A stretch of 64,000 nt of DNA from Lumbricus rubellus (Eukaryota > Annelida > Clitellata > Crassiclitellata > Lumbricidae), in the NCBI GenBank assembly GCA_945859605.1, contig OX243820.1, positions 30,861,883-30,925,882 of the forward strand, written 5' to 3'. Made by a program: the position numbers and the translations under genes. Positions 1 through 11,800 of the stretch are shown piece by piece (the stretch's first letter is position 1; every line of letters starts with the position of its first letter). The notes below the pieces were generated by a model. The model was not told the origin of the DNA. It did no database searches and was given only the letters and a program-made list of their open reading frames with translations.

Positions 1-226
1 TTTATTGGACATCCTTAGTGAAGTAGTACGTTAATCAGGCCATATGTAAATGCTGATGAAGTTAATATTTAGTGAACTATATTGCAGTTTTTGAATAGTG
101 TGTTTACCAGTACATTGCGTCACCACTATAGCAACGAGAGTGCAATGGAAGCGAAACCAATACATATGGCTCATTGTTGAAGTGTTACGTTTATGGCTTT
201 GGGGGAACATCGTGGTAACACCACTT

Positions 227-394
227 CAGTGGTGTAGTGGAGGGGGAACGCGGGGGAACGCCGTTCCCCCACTTTTTTCCAGGGATAATGGAATATTAAT
301 AATAATACTACTACTAATAATATTATTATAAAGAGCGTTCCCCCACTTCATTAAAGAGCGTTCCCCCACTTCATTTTTTAGGACTACACCACTG
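227..394. mobile_element. hAT-like MITE, 168 bp, perfect 8-bp TSD
   Basis: Ends are inverted repeats (CAGTGGTGTAGT at the left, ACTACACCACTG at the right) flanked by the direct repeat caccactt at 219-226 and 395-402. An 8-bp duplication and a CAG...CTG terminus are typical of hAT elements. The interior repeats gcgttcccccactt and has no coding capacity. It lies upstream of the first visible BIRC6-like exon. Confidence 0.8.
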
Positions 395-481
395 CACCAC
401 TTCATGTTAAGCGTGTGAACTGGTGGTGCATAAATCTGTTGACGCTGATGATGGTGGTGTTTTCCGTCTGTTGAATTCTAG

Positions 482-3400
482 GTTAGTGAAGTAAACCCGC
501 GTGCAAACTTCAAGTATCGCATCGATGTTGAACAGTCGGGCGACATCAAGTCGGCTTCGAACGTTAAGGTATTTTATTTCCATGTGTAATTTGTGTATAC
601 ATGAAATTGTTGCCTGAGTGAGAGGTAGACGTTTCATTTGAACTTTCATCCACGAGCAGACGTCTCGGAAGAGTTATGTTGTCATGTTATCTAATTTATT
701 GATGTTTGTCGCTTTATTGTTTGTTTGTTTGTTTGTATGTGCACTTGTTATGGCGCCCCTTCAAGCTCTCTCTACTCAGAGGCGCTCCCGAATGCAGAGC
801 GGACACTGCATCGGAGTTTCACGCCGAAGCACTGAGCAATTGTGAGTGAAGGACTTGCCCAAGGTCCTTACGCGGTGAGGTGGATTCGAACCTCGAACCT
901 TTCGGCTCCAAGGCAACGACGCCACCACTAGACCACCGCGCCCTTTACTAACCGAGGTTATGGGATTTCCCGTATACCATTGGCGCACGTTGGTCGGTAA
1001 AGGGTTAAGTGAAAACACATACATAAAATCAGGCACATGTACATTTACGTTGTTTTAAGATCTGTCAAATGTGAGAATAGTACAGCGTTTTTCATCTTGA
1101 ATGGGTTTTTTCTGGTTTTAGTCTCCGACGAATAATCCGTGTGGCGCTAGTTACGCGAGTAATGATCACTTCCACGTGAGTTGAAACTGTCATGTGCAAA
1201 TCTTAAATTCTTTTTTTCTTTAGCAACCATCTCCATTAGTCATTTTCATTGCATTGTAAACAAAGTAAATCATTCTTGCAGAATACCATATTGTTATTAA
1301 AATCTTGAGATTTCTACAGATAGATGTTAAAGTTAAGAAGGTTTGCTTTTGGTAAGTTTGAGCACCTCTGAGTACATCCTTGAAGAGGCGCTATGTAAAT
1401 TCTCTAAATGAACGAAGTTTGAAAAGAACAACATTGTTTTAAGTTTGTAAAAGAACAGGTTTTAGTTTTTCAGTGAAATACCTGCTAGGTTAGGTTACCT
1501 GCTAGGTTAGGTGAACATCAATTGGTAAGTTTGAGCAATTTGAGTAGATCTTTTGAAGATCCTATATGTACTGATAAATTCTTGGAACAAATGATTGAAT
1601 GAAGTTTGATGCCATCACAAAACTGAAATTGGCTTACATTTGGATGTTACATGTGTTTGTATTGATTTGCGTTTAGATGAGAGACGGCAAACGACGAGAC
1701 GAATACTGGGCAGCAGGCGTTGGATATGGTCATCATAATCGTCCAGGTACGTTTGATGTATAATATAAACGGTTGTTACTTTACCCAATTCATGTATGTT
1801 GTCCTCTAACTTGGTTTTCTTGGTTTGAAAGCCTTTTTAGGAAGAAATGCAGGCAATTATTATTATTATTATTATGGCAGCTGGTTCTGGGTATTATTTC
1901 TGTATTTGTGTAATTAGCTGCTATGCTAATGTTACACACATGTATGTAAGACCTAAGACTTGTCATTGTATATAGCTTTGCACAAACACACATGATAGCA
2001 TAATTGAGTATCTTGATACATACATACTTGCGTAGATTTCTTGAAGGTGTGCTATGTAAGTCCATTGAATTAATGAATGAACTAATGAATGAAGCATATA
2101 CATTATATGCATCATGCATTCATATTTTGGTGGCGACTCTTTAGCCATCCTGTGAACTGCTTGGATGACATAAATGTTTGAAGACTGTGGTCTGCACATC
2201 TTTGGAACTTTAAATAATCATTGTAGTTTGAATGCTACCCGTGAATTTGTTGACATCTTTGAATATCTACTTATCTTAAAGCACTCTTTTGCAGAGCCAT
2301 TCGCAAGAGCAGTTATTGTTTGTATCTGTAGAATGGGACATTCGAGCGTTTGTCGCTGCACAAAAAGAAAGAGACAAGCAGGTAGGTGATTGCACAGGCA
2401 AATGTCATTACAATTAACAAATTGCATATCAATTACCAAATAAACAATTGTATGACGTGCATGACTAGATCATGTCAGATATATGATCTGCAGTTTTGGA
2501 TCTATACATGATTGATTGATTGATTTCTTACTGATCAGCCATCTTGTGATTGATTAATTGATTGAGTGATTTGTTAAAATTATCAACCATACTGTGAATG
2601 ATTTGATTGATTGATCGATTGATTGGTTGATTGATTGATTGAATTGTTACCGATCAACCATCTTGTTTGCCAACTTTCTTTCATTCAGATTGAATCAGTT
2701 CTACACAAAATCCTGCTTGAGCTGAAGATACTTTATGCCAACCATGCGCCGCAGTTGAAGCCCCGTACGAGCTCTTCGACCGGCGCCTACAGCAGTGCCT
2801 CTTCCAGCAGCGCCAGCAGCAGCGAGCAACTCGTCTGCGACTCACCAGAGGGTGGCGCTGGCACCGTCGACCTTGTCACAGACGTCTATAACATCCTTGA
2901 AGGATCCGCTCTAATTCCGTTTGCTGAAGTACGATCACGATCTTAACTAACGTCTCCAGATTTCTAAAGTGCTAGTACTCTAAGGCCCCAGTTTATTCAC
3001 AAGCGCTGATGCTCCGAATTGAGTTCGTTTCCATGTTCAGTTTCAGCTGTTCATGTCGTTTCACAAATGCTCAATTCGTTTCACTAGTTCACTTTTGTTA
3101 AGTTTAAGCCTGTCGCTTATAGTTATCTTGCTTCTACAAAACATGTCGGTTCCTTGCTCTCGTTGTCAGCAACTGAGCCAGATAGTAACTGAGTTTTATG
3201 TTAGCCAGTTATTAACTGTCTAGTGAACTGTCTTGTAGAGTGGGTTTAAATGCATCGTTTTAAATGCATAAATGATGAGTTTGATTAGAGACTAGCTTGT
3301 TTGACTGAATTGTGAATTTTTGCGGCCTGTTTATTCTTGTTGATTGTTACATATATTCAAGAATTGTTTCTTTTGCAGCAATATCTGAAGACGGATTCTT

Positions 3401-6400
3401 TTCTCGAGATCTGTCGCCATACAGTTGTAAGTTTTTTTTATTTTACCTGCACATTAATTAATTAATTAAATTAAGCGCCTTCGTGAGGTTATTGTAAGGC
3501 GCTATATAAATGTTCATATACATACAATGTTATCCTTTGCTTACTGTCAGGATTAGTTGATACAAGGGCTGATTTAAAAAAAAAGTAATTTACTAAATTT
3601 CAATTTGATGTAATTGATTAAATTCGATCAAGGCTGTAAGGGTGTTGGAGAATACCACAGTCATGCAGATAAATTAGTCTGATGCACCTAATTTCAGCAT
3701 ACTTTATATGCAAAAATCATTCTTTGTACATATGCATGTGAAATTTCCAAGGCCATACACTGGTCTTGCCAGTTAGTAGCTTTTTTGCAGTTTTGCATAT
3801 ATATTTTTTATTAAGAATCAATCAGAAAAGTATGATTGTCATCTCTGTTTATGTAAACAAAGTGACGAATTGTTTATTTTTCAGGTATACAGGGTGCTAG
3901 TCGACATCATCAAAGAAATAGGTATGTAATGGTACCGATATGTGACTGTGTGATAGAATAGAAAGCAGAACATTTGTAATAGAAAGTAGAACATTAAATT
4001 GTAATAGAAAGTAGAACATTTGGGTGGAAGGAACTAACGTGTGTACTAAACACACACCTATATCTAATCATCTGCTTTGAAAGTGCAAGTGCTCAGTTTT
4101 AAATGCGCAGCTTTTTTGTCTGTGTTGGTATATTACCTGAACTTGTGTTATGCAATTATTCTATACATGGGCAGAATAGATTAAGGAACCAAATTGTATG
4201 AGAATGACTTTTAATTATTTATTATTATTTTGTTTATTTTCATTTTTAGAATTTTATAGTGCATTTTTTTATTTGAATCACTATACATTGGAAATTGGCT
4301 TATAAATACATTTATTTATTCAGGAAAATGTATGGTCTTGTTTGTTATTAAAATTGCGTGTTATAGATATATTGTGGGCTCCTGATACTTTGAAGACTCT
4401 TAGGTATTCTTATTTAACTGATAGATGACTGATAATGAGAACCGTTTGCCAGATTGGAACTTCATTACGACCAAACGCTTGTTATTATTGTCTGTCACTT
4501 ACAGCTGCAGTGAGTGAAACGTAATAGCTGTGTTGTATTCACGCCTTGTAGCTTTTCAGCCGCAGCTTGTTCCGCTTCTTGGCAAACTCGTGGAACAACC
4601 AGAATCTCTCTATCAACTTCTGTCCAGCCTTGAGCAGAAGGTACGGTCTAGTTAAAATTATTGCGTGAAAAATTTGCTTTAAATGGTTAAAATTATTTTT
4701 TCTACTTATAGTGTCAGAACTCTTTAGTTGATTTATCCTCACCATATGTGAAGCCTGGACAATAACCAAGGAGGCAGAAACAAGAATACTCGCTTTCGAG
4801 AGAAAGTGCTACAGAAAGATCTTGCGTATCGGATGGATGCAGAAAGTAACAAACGCAGAATTGTATGTGCGAATAGGCCAAACAGAGAACCTTATGCAGC
4901 AAATAATATGCAGGAAGCTGGAACTCTTTGGGCATATATGCAGAATGGATAACAGTAGAAAAATCAAGACAGTTATACTTGGAAGAATGGAGGGATCAAA
5001 CAGGAAAGGACGACCACACAAAGAATGGCTGGACAACATAATAGAATGGTGTGGAGCACCACTGCAGGACCTAACACACGCTGCCTTGGAGAGACAAACC
5101 TGGCGCGGAATAACGAGAATGGCATCGGGCACCTACGGGCACTGGTCCCTCGGTTGATGATGATGATGATATGATTCAATTATTTTAATTCATTATATAT
5201 ATGTATCGTATCTATAAGTTTATAATTTTATGTAAATTTATGTGGGATCACATTTGATTTATTTTTTAATGGAAATAAGTTTTTGTATAATTGATCTCAT
5301 GGCTTTTGCCATTATGCGCAATATTCTTAGGAGAGATTATAAGAGGATTGTCACTTTTTGTTAGGTTTTGTGGTCTAAAATGTTAAAGTACAATGGCTAC
5401 TTAGGTGTTAAAGTACAATGGCTGAGGTGTAAAAGTACAATGGATGAGGTGTAGAAGTACAATTGTACTCTTACAACTGATGTTAGGTACCAGCTGTCAT
5501 CTCATTTTATTAAAAAGTTTATCGTATTATTGAAGTAGATTTTGTTTTTTATAAGTACCGATAAAATCGTAATGTTACCGGATTTTATCATATTGTATTT
5601 TTATGTTGTTCTTCGTAGGCGAATGTGCTGCTTCATCACATATGTAAGGCTGGTAACGGGTGTATACCGAAGCCGCCAAAGAAGGAAGGGGTTGTGGTGT
5701 CAAAGCGAACCAAGGAACGAGCCACCAGTCCAACGGAGACATCGGTTTCTTCAAGTACCGATACGTATGGTGCTGCAACTGCTGAAGAAAAACTCGCCAG
5801 GTCTGACATCTGAAGCTATAGTCAGCTGCCATGTTAATTTGGAAGGTGTCAGTTGTCTTGTCGTACAGAAACTAATGAAATTAGAAAATTTATTGGATGT
5901 TGATGCAAATACAAGTGGGATAGTTCAGCTGTGCTCTGCTCTATTCAAGGTCGTTCTTGATCGTGCTGGAGTTTAAAGACTTTAATCCTAAGTTACGCGT
6001 TCATTTTTCCCGTTAAGCCCGTGTTTTCAGCGGATATTCTCAGGGCAAATGGGTAAAGGGTTAATGATACTTGTTCAGTGGTCATGTGCTTTTGCTTTGG
6101 AGTATTTGCATTTAACTGTGAAAATGAACAGACCTCCTTGTGAATGTTAGTACTTGTTAAGTTGTGCATTGTTAGATCAAGTTTCCTTTGCCAGTGGTAT
6201 TGGTGTATTGTTGAGCATGGAGTTTCCTTTGTCTTTTGGAAAGTGCAGTTGAGTTGAGAAGGCCTAAGTGCCACAGTTTTGTGTGTGAACTCTTTGTTGT
6301 GATGGCAGCAACAGCAGCAAATGGCAGTATAGTGAAATGTTGCAGTTCAATACCAGAGTATTGTATGATTTACTATGATTAGTAGAAGAAAATTGGACAT

Positions 6401-8817
6401 TGACTGATTTTTAACTTTGTTTTTTTTTGTTTTTCTCTTAGAGAATTTCAGGGTTTGTTCAAAGATGTTTCAGGTGAGAGTCATCACTTGTCTCAAACTT
6501 TAAATCGTTCAAGTCTTTTTTGTGCCGAGTTTCCGAGATGCTTCATAATTTATTACCTGCATTTTAAAGATGATTAATTTTAAATAACAAGTCATTACTT
6601 AAAATTTAACTTATGCGTTGAATTGCGGCCATTTTCTGGATATGTTAAGTGACTCATAGATATAATTTTAGATCTTAAAGATGGCTACACAACTGTGGAG
6701 ATGAACTCGATTTTAATGGTATTGAGACGCTATCTATTTAAGTGCTCCTAATGAATAATTAAATAAACATTCACACTGATGGTTTATTTTCAGAGGCTTT
6801 TCGCCGACTGAACCTTGACCCCGACAGGCCGCCAGAATCTCGACGAAATGGTTTTGAGGTGTCGACAGAACCAGAAGTGATGGACGTATCGGCATCAGAC
6901 GAAGTACGAACGACTATTCTCGCATTTTTCTTTCTGCTACTACTAAAGATTTTTTGGGAAGCGGGCAATTTTTTTAACAGTTGAAGAAGATTGGTGTGTG
7001 TTGGAAATGATCCGGTTGATGTTTGGTAAATAGTTTCAAGCTGATTGATAGTTGGGTACTTGTCGGTTAATTCACCGCCACAGGTTTCGTCTGTCTACCT
7101 TGTCGGTTAGTTCACCGCCACAGTTTGCCGTAATATATCTACGCACTGCGTATATTCACGCACTGGTTTTTTGTGTGACGCAATGTAATGGTGACATCCG
7201 ATAACTTATAGCACGTGTTTATTTCTTGGACGCCCTCATGAACGCTATGAATTTCTTTTAAGAATTTCGGCTTTAGTTCACGATAAACAAAGCAGCGTTA
7301 ATTTCTTGCAGCAGCAATGCTGCGAGACAGTGTGCTAAGTTGCTAACAACCACCCTATGGTGGGCATAGTGATAGTAGCCTAAGCGGGTCCCTATGTTAT
7401 TGAATGACTGCACTAACCCTATACCTAACCCTAACCGACCCTCACGATGCCAAACCTGACCATAACCGACCCTCACGATGCCTAACCTGAACCTAACCAA
7501 CATTATAGGGACCCGCTTACTATAACTAAGCCCCAATGGTGCTATGTCTAAAGGATCGGCAAGACAGATGGAGAATTGGAGATGTCTTAAGCGTAGCTGT
7601 AGGCAAAACATCCCACTGCGACAAGGCACGTGGCTACAAGGATCACGCCTAACTTGCCGACAAAATTAATCATCCTGTTCTTATAGACTATTTTCTGGTC
7701 CAAAGAAATGACGAGCATTCGTTTTTGCGAGTGTGAACTGGAAATTGCAAACTATCTGCGTGTGGCGGTGAATTAATTTCTGCATGTAAAATTTCGTATA
7801 TAGGGTTTCTGTGTGTGGCGGTGAATTAACCGACAAGTACCGATAGTTGCATTCTTTACTCTGATCCTAACTGCAATGTAAATTTGTACATAGAACTTGA
7901 GAGCGTTCCTATTTGAAGCTCGCTTATATTTCAATGTTGGTTTCATACGCCACCATTTGGGACCTTACGTAAGGCCAGTGTCGGAATAATGTCCTATGTG
8001 CTTCATATGCCCTGCATGTGATGCTGCTGTTGGGGGGGGAGGTTGTTTTGCTCTATGGAAGTAATGGTAGGACACGACTGAACTTCTTGAACTTGTGTTA
8101 ACCAACTCTTTTTGCTGCTGTAGTATTTAAATGTAGTTTTTAAATCGTATATATCGCTATGTAGTATGTAGATATGGTCAGTGTACTTTGTTTGGTTTGT
8201 ATGCTTTTTAATGGTAAATGGATTGTAAATATTTGTTTTTGAATGTTGACAGCTTTCTCTGGAGACGAAGTACAAGCTGGTGATGAGTGAACTACAGTTC
8301 CTGTCGTGTTCTTTTGAAAGTGAGTTCCGTTAGTTTTTTTGGGAAGATTTGTGTTGATGCTTGTGAAAGCGCCCTTGTAAAGACAAATGCTGTTTTGGTA
8401 CCATAAAAATTGTCATTATTATTATTATTATTATTATTATTTATTAGTTTTGTGTGTTTACATGAAAACTCTAATTTTATTGATCTTGGTTTTACTTTTG
8501 TCATTTCAGTTGAATCCCCAAACACGCATCACTTCGCAAAGGTTTTTAAAAAGCAGGAGGCACTCAGTCAGTCGCAGGTAAATGAGATTTTCGACACATA
8601 CCTATATATTTATGTTTGTATTATGACCTCTACGTTTGTGCTGGCTTGTGTTCAAACATAAAGAATGTTGTCTAAAAATTTGTATGTGTGTTTGCACAAC
8701 AGTTGTTGCAAACGTGGATTTCATAACTTCATCCAAATACATTTTATCTTGGCGAAACAGTTGGTTGATTCATTGATTGCGATGATGATGATTATGAATC
8801 ATGATGATTATGATGAC

Positions 8818-8859
<42 letters not shown>

Positions 8860-11800
8860 TCATGATGATGAATCATGATGATGAATCATGATGATGAATC
8901 ATGATGATGAATCATGATGATGCTGATGACGATGGCGATGTTGTAAAAGTCATAAGGTTAGAACTTAGAAACTATGATGGTATGCTGTTCAGATTCTTGT
9001 TTTAATCTTGTGCAGATTTTTCGAATTGCTCAAGAATTGACGTCGCTGGCTATATCGTTACCTCTCAATCTCTGCTCGGCCATCTTTGTCCGAACCGTAA
9101 GTGTCTGTCGTTTAGTGTCTGTCATTTAGTGTCTGTCATTTAGTGTCTGTCATTTAGTTTCTGTCGTTTAGTGTCTGTCATTTAGTGTCTGTCGTTTAGT
9201 GTCTGTCATTTAGTTTCTGTCGTTTAGTGTCTGTCATTTAGTGTCTGTCATTTAGTTTCTGTCGTTTAGTGTCTGTCATTTAGTGTATGTCGTTTAGTGT
9301 CTGTCATTTAGTGCCTGTCTTTTAGTGTCTGTCGTTTAGTGTCTGTCGTTTAGTGTCTGTCGTTTAGTGTCTGTCGTTTAGTGTCTGCCGTTTAGTGTCT
9401 GTCGTTTAGTGTCTGTCGTTTAGTGTCTGTCGTTTAGTGTCTGTCGTTTAGTGTCTGTCGTTTAGTGTCTGTCGTTTAGTGTCTGCCGTTTAGTGTCTGT
9501 CATTTAGTGTCTGTCATTTAGTGTCCGTTTTCCTTGGTTCAAACTTCTAATAAGTAAGTGAGATATTTAATTAATGAAGACACAGTTTAGGATTGGGAAC
9601 TTTTAAGAACAAAGCCAATTAAGGAAAATGGTTTTGACCAGAATACTTTATCCTGTAAAACAAAGTGTGGTTACGCAGCTCTATCTATCAAGAATGTACT
9701 TACTTACTGGTTTGCCTACTTTTTGCTTAATTTTCTATCTGTAAAAGTGGTGCGCATTGCTGTTGGGTTTTTTGTTTACAGTGAGAGGCTTTTATGGTAA
9801 AAAGATGTTACTTGCTTTGATTCCTCAGAATTATGGTCCTGGTTAGAAAAGTTTGGGTGCTTTGATGTAACCATGGTACTGGTAAATGGACAATTACACC
9901 GGATTAAATAAGAATAAGATATCTCATCTGTTGTTTACAGGATGACGACAAGTTAACGCTAATGAAGGCTTTAATAACTGGGTAAGTCGCTCAGTTTTTT
10001 ACATATAATTTGTCTTTATGATAACAATTCTCGATCATAATTTTCTGTCATGTGCTGCTGCTTGATCTCCCAGTCAAATGGACGGGCTCTACATTCAGCT
10101 GACATGATTTTTTTCACTTCTGAGATTGTTCATTTGTAAGTAATTATCGCTGATGAGCATATGTAAAAAATACTAGTAAATATCTATATGGTGCCATACC
10201 TTGGGGTTCGCAGTAGTCTAGTGGTTAGAAGGCTGAACTGTCAGTCAAAAGGCTGGGTGTTCAAATCTCTGTCAGGACAAAATGCTCCAAGATTTCTGCT
10301 CCATTTATGCCCCTAACCAACTGTTTTGCTATTACAATTTGTGGTTGTTTTTCCGTCTATAGGCCTGAGGACACTCCTTACTCGTGTGGCTGTTTCCAGT
10401 TTGACATCTTCTTTCCAACCGGATATCCCAAAATTCCTCCACTCGTCAACCTACAGGTTGGTGGCAACCATTCCTCTATTGAGCCTAAAAATCGTGGATG
10501 CCTGGAAAAAGCTTTGCTGTTCACATTAATGTTCTCTTTACATGTTGCCATGAACTTGGTGATGATGATGACGATGACGACGGCGATGATGTTGATGATG
10601 ATGATGACGACGACAATGATGATGTTGATATATGATGATGATGTTGATATATGATGATGATGATGACGATGTTGATATATGATGATGATGATGACGACGA
10701 CAATGATGATGTTGATATATGATGATGATGTTGATATATGACGACGACTACGATGACGATGATGATGATGATGTTGATAGCGAACGACAATGATACAGAG
10801 TTATGGGTGTTATGGTAAATCTGACATTGCCACTGTATGTCATTTTGAGATGCGGTCTTGTTAGTATTCTGATTTTTGTAGTGGTTATTCTAGCGGTCCG
10901 ACTTTACAGATCGTTGTTCTTCATGTGATTCATTGCATATATAATATTATATGATTGTTGATTGATGATCGCAGGCTTTAAATGTACTCTGCAGTGAAAT
11001 CGTTTTGTGTTTTTTCGTACGCTTTTCAGACTACAGGCAGCGGAACGGTTCGGTTCAATCCAAATCTGTACAAGTGAGTCTTCGTGTTATTGTTAACCCT
11101 TTAATGCCGGAGGGTATAGGTTTCCCATACCATTTACTACCATCTCGGCATTAAAGGGTTAACTTAAAGCAACTGTCAAGAAGACGAAGAAACTCGTCCA
11201 CTTTATAATGATTTTGTTTTTTCAACAATCCGGTTGACAGATCGCAACCAGTTACAGTGTACAGATATGCAGACTTTATCTTAATTAACATCGATCTTAA
11301 CTACGGTACTAACAGAACAGACGGCCTGCAGCATAACGGCGCTAATGACACATTTCTGCGGCACAATTTTCAGGAACGATTCATTGATTTGCTGAAAACG
11401 TCACAGATCTGAAAATATGCACGATGAATTAAACATTAAAATTTATTGATGACAATGGTTGTGTATTAATGCATGTTAGTTGTTACTACTGAATTGGGAA
11501 TTTTATGTTTGAGATTTGTAGGTTCTTATTGTTACTAAATTATGATTTGGTTTTTGTTAACTGTGGATTGTGTGGTTTCAGCTGTGGAAAGGTCTGTCTG
11601 TCGTTACTTGGGACGTGGGATGGCCAGCAGGGAGAACAATGGAATGAAACTACATCTACGATATTACAGGTAATGGCGCCATTCTTTTGTTATGAATTGT
11701 TAGGTTATCGTAATTGTGAATTTTTACAATACCACTTCAAGAGAAACTCCTCAGTGGTGCTCCCTACTTGACAGCACCAAACCCCAATCAAAGACAATGA

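Noticed and set aside
9098..9528. CRISPR-like array
   Set aside because: Units are contiguous without unique spacers; this is a eukaryotic intronic minisatellite.
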